This document shows positions 12,804 through 24,600 of a DNA stretch of 64,000 nt, one piece after another. Position 1 is the stretch's first letter; every line of letters begins with the position of its first letter. A program made the position numbers and the translations under genes. The notes under the pieces were generated by a model. The model ran no database searches. It was given only the letters and a program-made list of their open reading frames with translations, and was not told where the DNA came from. The stretch comes from Marsupella aquatica (taxonomy: Eukaryota > Marchantiophyta): positions 18,228,001 through 18,292,000 of the forward strand of contig OZ316892.1 of NCBI GenBank assembly GCA_973895155.1. The letters are read 5' to 3'.

Positions 12804-12808
12804 TGTAT

Positions 12809-13021
12809 TGAAGAAAAGGGTTCTTGACACCTTTTACTGAATCATGAATGAATGACCAAAGAACACAAGGCGGGCCCCACATTCAATAACTTTCTGGATA
12901 CACTCAGCAAGTGGGCACCCACTGGGCCAGATGCCAAACCAAAAATCAAACAAAAGTTACCAAGAACATGGAACAACTTCTAAGTACAAAGGAGCGTACA
13001 ATTCTAAGTAGAATTCCAATA
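12809..13021 (-). repeat. 5' LTR of the old copia element
   Basis: 213 bp, with the same start (TGAAGAAAAGGG on the plus strand) and end (AATTCCAAT) as the left copy. The terminal CA is mutated. Confidence 0.88.
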
Positions 13022-13279
13022 CTCAGGGTATACATAATTATGCCATTAGAGAGGTGTCTGCCGTCAGTGCCTTGTCCCTAATTCTCCTGGCTTTTTTTTA
13101 GCAAGGGTGCAGACCTTGGCCCACTTCCTACTTTGCACACCGCTCCGCAGACCGATTTGAGGATTGTGCCCTAGTTAGTGGAGGTAGAGTTTTCTAGGAA
13201 CTGGAGATTTTGGACATGCAATCCAATCCACAACATTTCCATCATGAGAAACTTTAGTGGAAGCGCTTATATGAGACTC

Positions 13280-14000
13280 CCTAACATGGGAAAACGAAGG
13301 GAGGTGACATGGATGGTAACCCATGGCCCCAAGGAGGTTATGGGTTGTAATCCCCAAGGGCAGTGAGTCAGCGGGTTTCCAGCCATGGCCCCCAAGTGGC
13401 CAGATGCTAACAAGCAGAACCCCCTCCTATAGTTTTTGCTTCATTTTTCTATGGATGGATATGATTCATAACCCCTACCAGCCTGGTCCAGGGGTTATCA
13501 GATTTAGGCCCCAGTGACTAGCCCACCTCAAAGGTGATTAGAATTCAGGTGCCATTTTTAGTCCAAATGAAACAAATCTACCCTCAAGAGTTGCACTTGT
13601 TACCCCATGGCCACTCCGAGTCCATGGCTGTAACCTCCTCAGGGCCACCTTCCTTGGGGATTACATCCATAACTCCCTTGGATCCATGGATTACCCTACA
13701 CCATAAACCCCTCTTGTAGTTTACATGTAGGGTACCGTTACCCCAGGCCCACCCTCAGGCCCACCATTTTTGGGGATTACATCACATAACCCCTTGGACC
13801 AATGGGTTGCCCTACATTGTAAACCCCTCCTGTAGTCTACATGTAGGGTACCGTTACCCCAGGCCCACCCTCAGGCCCACCATCCTTGGGGATTACATCA
13901 CATAACCCCTTGGACCAATGGGTTGCCCTACATTGTAAACCCCTCCTGTAGTTTACATGCAGGGTGCTCATTTTCCCAGGCCCACCATCCTTGGGGATTA
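13280..14000. repeat. 116-bp tandem repeat with an inverted partial copy
   Basis: A unit containing TTGGGGATTACATC, CCCTTGGA, ATGGGTTGCCCTACA, CCCCTCCTGTAGT and GGCCCACC repeats with starts near 13653, 13770, 13886 and 13991 (periods about 117, 116 and 105). An inverted relative lies at about 13314-13362 (GGTAACCCATGG, GGTTATGGGTTGTAATCCCC), so the whole can fold back. A further diverged copy sits near 14276-14345. Non-coding. Confidence 0.8.
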
Positions 14001-14399
14001 TATCTCAAATTTGTAAGAAATTGTCGGCTCAAAGTAGACAACAAATGCAGAACATGAGAGAGACACTTGATCCCATGCTACACCGAAGAGGCACCACAAG
14101 CAAAGAAGCTTGTGAGAGATCCATAATATATGAAAGTACATGTGAAGAATGAGGCATAGAATGCTCTCCTTCAACCTACACCCCTAGGGGGCCGAGATGC
14201 GTTTGCCTAATCTAAGCGGATCTTATCCTACTGTAATCAAGGGTTAACTAACCCCAGTATGAGTCAAATCCTAACACCCATAACCCCTTGGACCCATGGG
14301 TTACCCTACGCCATAACCCCTCATGTAGTTTACGTGTAGGGAACCCATCTTTGGTAATGGGATTTAAGCCCAGAGAGCGCCAATCCCAAGTGGGTTTGG

Positions 14400-15656
14400 G
14401 TTACTCTCATTATTGATCCCCAAGTGGGGATGAGTTAACCAACGTGAAGCCTAAGCGCATTTTTGAACCACTCACTTCATTTTTACATTGACATAAATGA
14501 AGTGTGGTTAAAAAATGTGCCACATGCTCTCTATTGTATTTCACATTCAATTTTGAGAATCCTTGGGCCAGGCTGGCATAGGGGTTTTGTGGCTTCACCT
14601 GGGGTAATGCTTCATGACCATGTATAGACATACAAAGAAAAAATTCACAAGGCCTTTACACTAGTTCAAACCGTGGTCAAGAGTCAACGGGACGCTGCAC
14701 CAGGGGTAATGCCTCATCATAATGTGTAGACACTAGCCCAACAACCCGTTCTTTGAACATAAATAGAGATAAGGATAAAAAAGTGTTAACCCTTGATGAC
14801 AACAGCTGACCAAAGCGCGGGGCTGTTTCACCATAGCCCTCTACCCTTGATGACACCAACTGACCTCTTCATAGGTGGCCTCCCTAATCCGTTGACTCGC
14901 TTCACATGCGGCACCTACTCCACCAACTCTCTTCACAGGCAGCCCTATTTTCAAATGTGGCGCACTACTCCCAGCACTACTCCACCCCCATCCCCATTTT
15001 TATCGCCCCCTTAGTCACGGTGTATGGGCTTCAGTCTAGACCAAGGCCTTCAAAGTAGCTTCACATTGTGATTTAATAATATAATTTTACTTATAAAGCG
15101 CAAACCCCAACCTAGAGGTGGGGTCTAGGCTTCTAGAGTGACCGGAACTCTATGGTCCATCACATGGATGGGTATCATATATGTCAAATAATGATCATGT
15201 ATGCTATTTGTCAATCATGGTTTAGGGCATTGAGGCTCGTATGAAGAAAAGAATTCAAGAAAAGAAGTCAGGAGGGGTTTAGTCTAGTTCGAACCGTGGT
15301 CAGGAGTTCGTATAAAGAAAAGAATTCAAGAAAGAAGTCAGGAGGGGTTCAGGCTACTGTAGTTCGAACCGTGGTCAAGAGTCGGTGGGACGCCGCACCG
15401 ATGATGGGTTTGTAATGAGCATCTGCCAGAGCAACACCCTTTCCTCTCTCGACTGTCGATCGAAGATACCGATCGAAGAACCACTGCACCTTAATAAACC
15501 CGCGTTCCCACAGATGACGGGCCCGAATTGTGGAACGCACGCTCTGTCTCCTTGGCTCCGATTTCCTTCGTCGGAATCGCACTACAGTCGAAAAGAGGAG
15601 AGCGCATCAAGTGATCAAACTAGCGAGTGGTAGAAAGCTTCACCGAGCTGCGAATC
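14400..15656. repeat. Repeat-rich intergenic DNA with 71-bp direct repeat
   Basis: GAAAAGAATTCAAGAAAAGA followed by GTCAGGAGGGGTT and GTTCGAACCGTGGTCA occurs twice, starting near 15243 and 15314. A related piece (GTTCAAACCGTGGTCAAGAG) lies near 14664. No gene is seen before the small gene that starts at 15657. Confidence 0.55.
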
Positions 15657-16737
15657 ATGGAGACCTGTGTGGCTATGGCTGCCACAGGCTTCACCTCGCC
15701 AACCTGCCCCTCATATCGAACGACCTCGACCTCGACCTCGACCTGTGTGGTTTTTCGGCAATCAGCGCACCGCTTGAAGAATGGACGAAGGGCGGATTTG
15801 GGCAGGGCGGAGAGCAGGAGATGGAGAGCGGGAGCTGTTGTAGCCATGGCGCCGGACGATGAAAAGATGACGAGACGCTCGCCTTTGGACTTTCCGGTGG
15901 TATGTTCTGTTTATTACTTAAACCCTATGTTTTGGGGGAATCGGAATTGCGTGTCGTCGATGCTTGGGAGGGTGAGGGTTTCTGCCGTGTTCGTCGGATT
16001 GTTACTTTCGGTTTGGTTTTCTAGAGTCCCTTTGGAATCACCTGATGTAGGTTTTGGACTGGAAGTAAGTTGCTATGAGTCGCTTTACGGAAAGAAAACT
16101 ATCATCGGGAGGATGGGGAGGGTTTTTCGTTATGAACGGTATGGGATGAGCCGTCCAGACCATAGATTTTGTTGCGGATGAGTTCGAGAGCCATTTGAGT
16201 TTGATCAAAATTTGAGCCACTGGCGATCTAAAATTGCGAGGACGGGCAGGGTTGTTCAATATGTATGGATTAGCAGTTCATGGCTCTGGCCGAAAGATGT
16301 GTTGTCGATGAGTGCTGTGGCTGCTTTCTGCCACGACAGACAAACTTGTACAATTCCTGGCGAATTCTTGTAAAAAGAAAAGATTTGAATAAGGAAATCG
16401 GGCCGAACTATTGTAACGTCGAAACAATCTATTAATCTGTTGACTGCTTTCTTAGCGTGGTCACGAATATCATGGAATTCCATAGTGGTGTTTCTCTCCT
16501 ATGATAAAACTTTGGAGCTTTGAATTGGACTATAATTTCGTCATATCTTGTACTCCCTTGATTTTGCAGGAGTGGGATAGACCCTCACCGGGAAGGAGAC
16601 CGGACATTTTTCCTCAGTTCAGCCCCATGAAAACTCCTTTGCCTCCACCTTTGCCGACAGATCCTCCAGAAGAGGATGAGGACGACGAGGAGAAGAAAGA
16701 CGAGGACCCGGACAAGGAGGACAAGCCCGAAGAGTAA
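15657..16737 (+). CDS. Small acidic protein, probably plastid targeted, two exons
   Basis: Exons 15657-15899 and 16570-16737 (phase-0 intron, GTATGT donor, TTTGCAG acceptor) give 136 residues. The first ~65 residues are rich in Ser, Thr, Arg and Ala, as in chloroplast transit peptides, and include a Thr-Ser run encoded by a GACCTC hexanucleotide repeat (about 15721-15742). The mature part contains TRRSPLDFPVEWDRPSPGRR, then PDIFPQFSPMKTPLPPPLP, and ends in a run of Asp, Glu and Lys. I recall this proline and acidic arrangement from conserved, uncharacterised plant proteins but cannot name the family. The exon join falls inside the conserved motif, which supports the model. The start at 15657 is the first ATG; an upstream GTG is ignored. 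Confidence 0.72.
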
Positions 16738-18994
16738 AGATCAACCCTCGTGGTCTCAGTAACCGCGACCAGTGTGAGGTGAAGTAGTTGGTCTCCGAGG
16801 TAAAATTTTGACAAGTTTCTAGAGAGCAAATCGCATTTATTCGTTTACCAGAAAGCAGGGAAGAGTTGGTAGCGACTAGTGGGGAAAAAGCAAACAACTG
16901 AATTTCCTCCCCTATTGAAGAGTCACATAGTTTCTGGCTTGTCCCACGAAGAGAGATTAGGAATGGTGTACCAGTATGTACTTTGTAGATTAGCACCAGC
17001 ATACTTACGAGTATATATGGAGTGTGTGTGGAAGGGCACGATTTCTGCAGTTGTGATAGTAGAATCTGAGGATAAGAAAGACCTTATCTACTTTGTTACT
17101 TCGAAATGAATTGAGGATTTGGGGATTTATCCAGAATCGTCAATTTCATGAAATGACGAGTGATTTAAGTGTGATTGTTATCCTCTCTTTTTCACACGGG
17201 GGTTAGGGTCGTAAACTGTCAATCTCGATTTGAGATTAGTTGCGTTGGAGAGTTTCCGCAGAATCGACAAGAATTTTAGGGTGGGAGGAGTAATTCGAAA
17301 TTTTATTAACAGTGACAACTGTAGGATCGTCAAATTCTTAAATGATTGATATAATAAATTGCTGTCAAGGTCAACCGCCTTATGACAGCATTATTTTTGT
17401 GTGTCTGAACTTCCACCCCTTCACCTGAATTTTCTGCACATCGGATTGTTATTTAATGCAAGGAACAGAACCTTCTCTCTAGACCCACTTCATTCTCAAG
17501 CACAAGGATCAGGTCAGAGCTGCACGGCATCGAAAAATCATCAGATTCTCAAAGTGGCAACGAACGGAAGGTCAAATTTGTAAATATTTTTCGGGACTCG
17601 TCCTTTGTGAAAGATGAGGACTTTCAACTCTTGTGAATTCAACTCGAGTTTATTAATTTCTCTATCACACATTTCTGTAACTTGGGTGGTGCACAGTAAA
17701 CCCTTCATCGTGACAGTCGATGCAAAAGCGTTTGCCGATTTTCTCGTTCACTTGGTCAATTAAGGAAAGTTGTTCGAGGAAATGACTGATACGTAAGAAT
17801 CTCTGATTCCAGAATATGACACCGGCCAATGAGGCTCCAAATGTTCAGGAATTCTGGATTGATGCCAACCTCTGGGTTTTCTATCGAGCAGTGGAGATCC
17901 GTGAACCACCACCTTCGTTACTGGATATGATGTCAGAATCGTATGAAACATCAACCACGACCGACGGCCACTCCAACTATCGATTAATTAGGTTATGTGA
18001 TTTCGCATTTTTGAATCCCTGTCAGTGAACTCACATAAATAGCATTTCTTCGTTGGCTTAAGAAGAGCGGTTTGTGCAACAATCCGCAGCAATCCATTTT
18101 GGCCCATGGAGCTGTAGAATTCGAGGTGGGTCTAAGAATTCCACCAATGATGATTGGATTTCAAGAGAAATTGGGTCTTCTCAGCTAACGGCTCACAGTA
18201 CAGACGAGATTTTCGGTCGCTGGCTGACATTGAGCTACGCCATCACCTCGTTTACAATGCTGTCGTCACTCTACTGAGGAACGCATTTCTACAGCGGCAT
18301 TAGCGTGGCTTTGAAAGCTACAGAACCTCACAAAACTATGTCCAGTTGGGATTATCCCGGAGATCCATCACCCACCACTCTCCCTCGCCCGTCGAGCCTT
18401 CTCCTCTCGCACTCTAGCTAGCCTAAGACCTCCTACCCTTCATTGCAAGTCAACTACAGAACAGCACTGGAGCCTGAAGCAAGCAGGTAGTCAGCCTGTC
18501 CCTTAAAAAATGCCATGGTCAGAAATTTGCGCTGGCTGCAAATAGTGCTTGCCTGGCAGTCAATATTGCCAGAGAAGGTGGAACCGATTTCAAGTCGTGT
18601 TCATGCAACTGCACGCTTATCCAAAACTTCCTTGTTTGTTGGATCAGGAGCAACTGAAATCGTGTTGACGAGATTTTGAAGATGACGAGTTTCTTGGCTT
18701 TCATGTGGATATGTGTGAGCAATTTGTGGGGCAGTGCTCTACTCGAGCGTAGCATCAAGTCAGAGCCGCATGCCACTGAAAAGGAAATTGCCGAGTGCTC
18801 AACAAGTACAGAAGAGCCGTGTAAAGAAAATCTTGATTTCTATATAGATGGACGCTACGCACGAGTGAAGTGATCATTGATCGTATAAAGGGAGGTATCC
18901 TGGGGAAGAACAGTTATCTATTAGAACGCTAGTTACGGAGCAATCTACTGGGGAAGTAAGGACATTCCTGCCAGAGTCTACAGCAAATTCTAGT
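16738..18994. other. No gene recognised
   Basis: The likely 3' UTR of the preceding gene, then unassigned sequence. Short plus-strand frames at 16879-17109 and 17816-18028 and a 63-codon frame from the ATG at 18682 resemble no family. The last begins with a hydrophobic stretch that could be a signal peptide, but it has no other support. Confidence 0.45.
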
Positions 18995-19244
18995 CATCGG
19001 ATAATAACAACTCAACTTTAGGGGACTGGAGAGGAAGACTTGAAGGGTACCAAATCCTATCTTGTCTGAAAGAAAGCTAGTAGCGTCTGCTTCTGGAAAA
19101 TTGTTTCATCTTATGACAGACATCGGATAATAACAACTCAACTTTAGGGGACTGGAGAGGAAGACTTGAAGGGTACCAAATCCTATCTTGTCTGGAAGAA
19201 AGCTAGTAGCCTCTGCTTCTGGAAAATTGTTTCATCTTATGACA
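18995..19244. repeat. 126-bp direct tandem duplication
   Basis: CATCGGATAATAACAACTCA begins both copies, at 18995 and 19121. The copies differ at only a few bases (CTGAAAG versus CTGGAAG, GCGTCTGC versus CCTCTGC), so the duplication is recent. Confidence 0.9.
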
Positions 19245-21187
19245 CGGATCACTGGTCTGAAACCGCAAATCATCTACCACCTCCTCTGGCAATTTTGAAG
19301 GCATAACTACTGCCTAAGTGGAGAGGATGTTTCGTCTCAATCGCGCTGATGACCACACTACTACGGTACCTTTACGATGCCACACTTTGTCTTGCATCGA
19401 AGCTTTAAAGCATGTTTAGGGTCGTCAAGATCCCAAACAGCATCAATTCGAAGGCTACAGTTGAATCCCGAGATCTTACGCGGATTTTACCTCATTCGCC
19501 CAATGGTGAACATATAAAGGCCCCTGGAAAAGAAATTTCAGAACTGACCATGTACGGAGCTCCAAGGAGTAATAGTTCTCCAGATTCTGAATTAATGAAT
19601 GGTTTTTTAAAGAGCGATTCTCTAATGGCACACCCTGTTTGCATATTTTGCTTCCCGTTCTCTTGTTTCCATTGCAGACAGTCAATTTTGCGTGCATCCC
19701 ATTCATCAGGCAGGGTCACAACGTGCACGAGATCGCAGCACTTCTCCCAAATCTGCACCATGGTGACCATCGTCAGTGACAGCTGATTTCGGCGACTTTA
19801 GAAGCACACTTCTGAGCAATCAAGAGAAGCAGAACTTCCTATCTAGACACCCATCGAATGCTAACGCCGTCTAGCGACACGGAGCCTCCCGAACATGTGC
19901 GCTACATCTGCACAACATCGCGGCCGAGAGCAAGTGTAGCAAACATTCGTGCGTCCAGAAGTACATAAGGTATCCCTGTCCGGATAGATTCACTCCAGAG
20001 GTGGATCTGATTCATAATGTGCGGAGGGCCAATGGAATCCATCTCCAACAGTAACAATTACTAACCACAATCAAGTGTATTTTCCGTCACGAGACTCGTG
20101 ACTGTCCAGGTTTTCGTCACCTTTGTTTTCTTTCGCGTTAGCGGGAGAGCTACTGAAACAAATCTGCTGATTCGTGTCAACTCAATTGAGATCTCTCGAA
20201 CTACGAAATTGTCCTTGGATTTTTACGCTACAGAAAATGACTTTTGTAATCTACAATTTCTACATATAACTTATTTACGATGTTCTAGTCTAATGACTGC
20301 TCAAACAACCTTAGCACAATTACCGTGTCATTTCCTGTCTTCCGGCTTCTGCTCTGCGACTGGGTTCAAATTTCCGTCCTCCTTGGTACTGTAATCATGT
20401 GACCCTTCTGCCATCGGATGCAGTTACGAACTTACGATGATTGTGTTTCAAACTTGTTACGTCATGGTACGGTAATCTTGCTTCTGTCCTCTGTCAGGAC
20501 ACTTTCTTTCAATTCTCATCCAACTTCCAACTGTCTTCCCTTGCTTCTTCCTGCAGAATGATCGTTTGTCTAGATGATATATTCTTTTGTCCAATTGTCC
20601 AGAACTTTCGTCTAAAAGAGCGGGCCAACATCACGCGCGAAGATGCTATGCTTGCTCGATTGAAAGAGCGAACCCGAAATCCAGAATGACATCGTCATCG
20701 ACTCTACTCCGTCTGACCGGGGTGGCTTCCCAAGGATGCAGCTGTCTGATATTGGGACAGCAATTTTTGAATTTTGACCAAGCGTTCGTTTTTCGAGAGA
20801 CGGAGATCAATGGTGGAGAGGCCACTCTAACAAATCAGCAGAGAGGGAAACAGACACCGAAATCGCCGACAATCTGTCGGCCTGAATGGGATACCGGGCC
20901 GCTCGACTGGCTTCCAAAATACGACTTTGGGAGGTACAGTACCGTAGATTCTCCGAATTTCGAGATGACGCCATACCACAACCGAGCAATACAGTAGAAA
21001 GCCCTCCCACAGTGTTGTACCCTAAAAGCTCTACCCGTACATCGCTACATAGTGCGTGAGAATTCAGAATCATCAGGACTTGACGGCCTCCGACTCCCAG
21101 TCCGTGAACCTCGCTAATCAGACAAGATCGTGGCCCTAAAATCCTTGCTCGAAATCTGGTTCCGCCGTGATTCCTCTCATCCTTTCA
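19245..21187. other. No gene recognised
   Basis: Several frames of 80-135 codons exist on both strands (for example 19492-19770 minus, 20587-20997 plus). None carries a known motif and opposite strands are open at the same places. I do not call a gene. Confidence 0.4.
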
Positions 21188-21373
21188 CAGGACATCTCCA
21201 AGCTCACCGAATTCTGGACCCCCTTTGCTCCAAATCCAGCGACTTCTGGACACCTTTTGCGCGCATAGCTCCAGGGTAACCGAATTCTCCACCCCCTTTC
21301 TCCAAATCCAACCAACTTCTGGACACCCTTTGCGGGCACAGCTCCAAGCTCACCGAATTCTGGACCCCTTCTG
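21188..21373. repeat. 73-bp minisatellite, left part
   Basis: ACCGAATTCT recurs at 21206, 21279 and 21352 (period 73) within a unit also containing TGCTCCAAATCCA, ACTTCTGGACACC and GCACAGCTCC. The array is cut at 21373 by the copia insertion and resumes at 25967. Confidence 0.85.
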
Positions 21374-21515
21374 TGTTGGAATTTAGCATACTTAAATCTC
21401 GCTGACCGGGATTAATTAGGACAACCAGGCTCCCTTTGTTTAAGGTGGGCTGCCTGGTTATATTAGGCACGCTGCGTGCAGCTCTTGTCCGCTCTGTGTA
21501 GTCTCGCTGGAACTC
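21374..21515 (+). repeat. Truncated 5' LTR of the young copia element
   Basis: 142 bp identical to the start of the 3' LTR except at two positions (T/G in CATAC(T/G)TAAATC and G/A in CTGC(G/A)TGCAG). After GGAACTC it switches to coding sequence. Confidence 0.93.
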
Positions 21516-21606
21516 CTATCTTGCCACCGAAGGCACCGACTTAGGTGATAGCGACTCTGACAAAGGTGAGGATAGTGGGTCTAAGTCTGCACTAACCATA
21601 GAGGCC

Positions 21607-24600
21607 ATGTTAACTGAATTTGAATCAGGAAGCTCTAGCAAAGCACAATCCTGGATATTAGATTCAGGAGCATCGACTCACATCTCCCATGATAAGGAGT
21701 CATTCTCAAAGCTCAGCGCCATTAAGTCAAATGGCACCAATGTTTTGACGGCAAGTGGAACCAAGCTGCCTGCATCTGGCACTGGCCACATCAAGATCTC
21801 TGGCAATAAAGTTCTCTCTGATGTTTTGTACGTGCCGGGAGTAACTAGGAACTTAATGTCAATAGGGAAGCTAACCGATAAGGGTCACACTGTCGTGTTC
21901 AACTCCGACTACTGCTACACAATGGACCATCGAAAACCCTTTGAGACATTTCTCAAAGGATTTCGAGATCCACACAATAGACTATATCGTCTCAATTTAC
22001 CGCAGTGTCCCGACCTCGATGGTATCGACTCCACTCGCACCTACGACACAAGCCGTCTCCTCAAACACCGACACATGGCAACAACATGCAACATGATCGA
22101 GTCGATATCCACTCCACAATCAACCTGTGAGCTTTGGCACAAGAGGACCGGTCATGCCAGTCTTCAATGGCTAAATTACATGACAAAAAATCAACTCGTG
22201 AACGGTACTCCTATGATACCACTGTCCCACCACCTTTGCGGAACCTGTGTCCAAGAGAAACATCATCGACAGAAGATTCCCAAAGCATCATCCCATAGGT
22301 CAACTCGACCACTTCAACTTTTACACACCGACTTGTGTGGACCTCTTCCTGTGGTCACCCCGCATGGACATCGGTACATTATGACCATTACCGATGACTA
22401 TTCACGTCACTCTTGGGTTTACTTGCTCAAAACCAAAGACCAAGCTTTTGACACATTTAAAGCCTTCAAAGTCCAAGTCGAGACACAGTTCCTTCACAAA
22501 ATCTCATGTCGTCGGAGCGACCGCGGAGGAGAGTTTCTATCTCATTCTTTTACACAGTACTTGGCAGCTCACGGCATCCGACGTCAGCTCACAGTCGCCA
22601 GTACGCCTCACCAAAATGGAGTTGCAGAACGCAAAAATAGAACACTTCTCAACATTGTTCGTAGTCTCTCTATTGGGTCAAATATTCCTGCCTTTCTATG
22701 GGGAGAACTGGTTGGCACTGCCAACTATCTCAACAATCGCTGCAGCACTCGGGCACTCAATCAAAGCACTCCCTATCAAGCTCTCTTCAATGAGAAGCCC
22801 TGTCTAAAACACCTTCGTATCATTGGCAGTACTGCCTTTGTCCATGTCCCCAAACATCTACGTCACAAACTTGGAGCCCGATCTATTAGATCCGTTCTAG
22901 TCGGTTACGATCAACAAAGCAAAGCCTACCGTTGTTACGACCCAGCTCGCCGATGCATTCTTATAAGTCGTGATGTAATAGTTGATGAAACCACACCTGG
23001 GGACTTCTCCTCCGTACCCCATTCATCTATCAGTCTCTTTGATATATTTTCTTCTGATGACCAAATATCATCAACCCCATCTCCACCTCAGGAGGGGGAC
23101 TCCGCACTAGAAAGAGAAGAAACAGAAGACATGGGGACTCAAGCAGAAAATCAATCGGAAGATCAAGAAGTACAGGAGCCACTCCAGCATACTCCAGATA
23201 TATCGGCTCCATCAATCACCACACGACTACTCAAATCCAGGCCTCTACCGCCACGCCGACCTCCTTCCACTCGAATCAGGTCAGATAATCACCGTTTTTT
23301 GGGTCATCATATGTATGTTGCAACCGCAAATCAGGATATTGCCATTGCACTACTAGCTGACTCTTCAAACGACATTCACCTTGAAGACGCCATCCAAGAC
23401 ACGCAATGGAGAAAAGCAATGAAATCAGAGATGGATGCTCACAAACGCAACGGCACATGGGATTTGGTTCAGCTTCCACCTGGTGAGAAATCGCTCTCTT
23501 CCAAGTGGATTCTCAGGAATAAGATAGATCATGAGGGAAACATCCGACACAAAGCAAGAGTAGTGGCCAGAGGGAATGAGCAAAGACCAGGACTGGATTT
23601 TCAGGAAACGTTTGCACCAGTGGTGAGATGGTCCACTGTAAGGCTTATAGTTGCCTTAGCTGCTGCGTACGGATGGCCAATCTCTCAAATGGACGTGGTA
23701 ACAGCCTTCTTGAATGGAACAATCAAGGAAACTATATTCATGGATCAACCAGCGGGTTTCGAAGTCAAGGGGAAGGAGAATCTAGTATGTCGACTTCTCA
23801 AATCCATATATGGACTCAAGCAAAGTCCACGAGCATGGTATGATGAGGTAGATTCCTTTCTTCGTTCAATTGATTGTGAACGAAGCTCACTAGATCCAAA
23901 TCTCTATGTGTGTAAAAGGGATGGAGAATTAGTAGTGATATTGCTGTTTGTCGATGACCTTCTCATCACTGGTACCAGCAAGGATCTGATCAATCATCTC
24001 AAGGCCAAGCTGAGCGCGAAGTACGAAATGAAAGATCTAGGGCCGGTGAAAAGATACCTCGGGGTGGACTTCTTGGTGAATAATCAAGGAATACTCATGC
24101 ATCAAACTGAGTACTCGACACAGTTGCTGCGAGACTACAATATGATCGAGTGCAGACCAACCAAAACTCCACTTCCCGAAGGGCTCACACTCTCGGCTGA
24201 GACTGGCACCAGCAATATCGACTCAACAGCATATTGTCAACTTGTAGGAAAACTCATTTACTTGACCAATACAAGGCCCGACATCTCGTTTGCAATAGGA
24301 CTTGTCAGTAGATTTATGTCTCAACCCCAACAAGCTCATTGGGAAGCAGCAATTCACATCCTCAGGTATATCAGCAACACCAAAGACCTTGGGATATTCT
24401 TTCAACAATATCCCGACATTAAGCTACAAGGATTCACAGATTCAGACTGGGGAAGCTCATGCTCCGATACGAGAAGGTCAACGGGAGGGTACCTGTTTAC
24501 CCTTGCCTCAGGACCGATCACATGGAGCAGCAAGCGCCAACCCACGGTGTCTAGGTCAACCACTGAAGCTGAGTACCGGGCGTTGTCAGACGGAGCTCAA

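Larger units (their letters stand above)
7520..13021 (-). mobile_element. Old Ty1/copia LTR retrotransposon, degenerate
   Basis: A complete but decayed copia element on the minus strand, bounded by two related LTRs. The 5' LTR is at 12809-13021 and the 3' LTR at 7520-7746. The element has TGTTGGAA...TCTTCA ends, a primer binding site, a polypurine tract and gag-protease-integrase-RT-RNase H in copia order. The flanks ACTCG (7515-7519) and ACTCA (near 13021-13025) may be a decayed 5-bp target duplication. The coding part has multiple stops and frameshifts and is interrupted by a 995-bp insertion. The LTRs differ by many substitutions and indels, so the insertion is much older than the copia element at 21.4 kb. 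Confidence 0.92.

Noticed and set aside
18682-18873. 63-codon frame with signal-peptide-like start
   Set aside because: No cleavage context, homologue or splice partner, and too short to support alone.
19492-19770. 92-codon minus-strand frame beginning MVTMVQIWEKCCDLVHVV
   Set aside because: Looks protein-like, but the opposite strand is open across the same bases and no motif is recognised.
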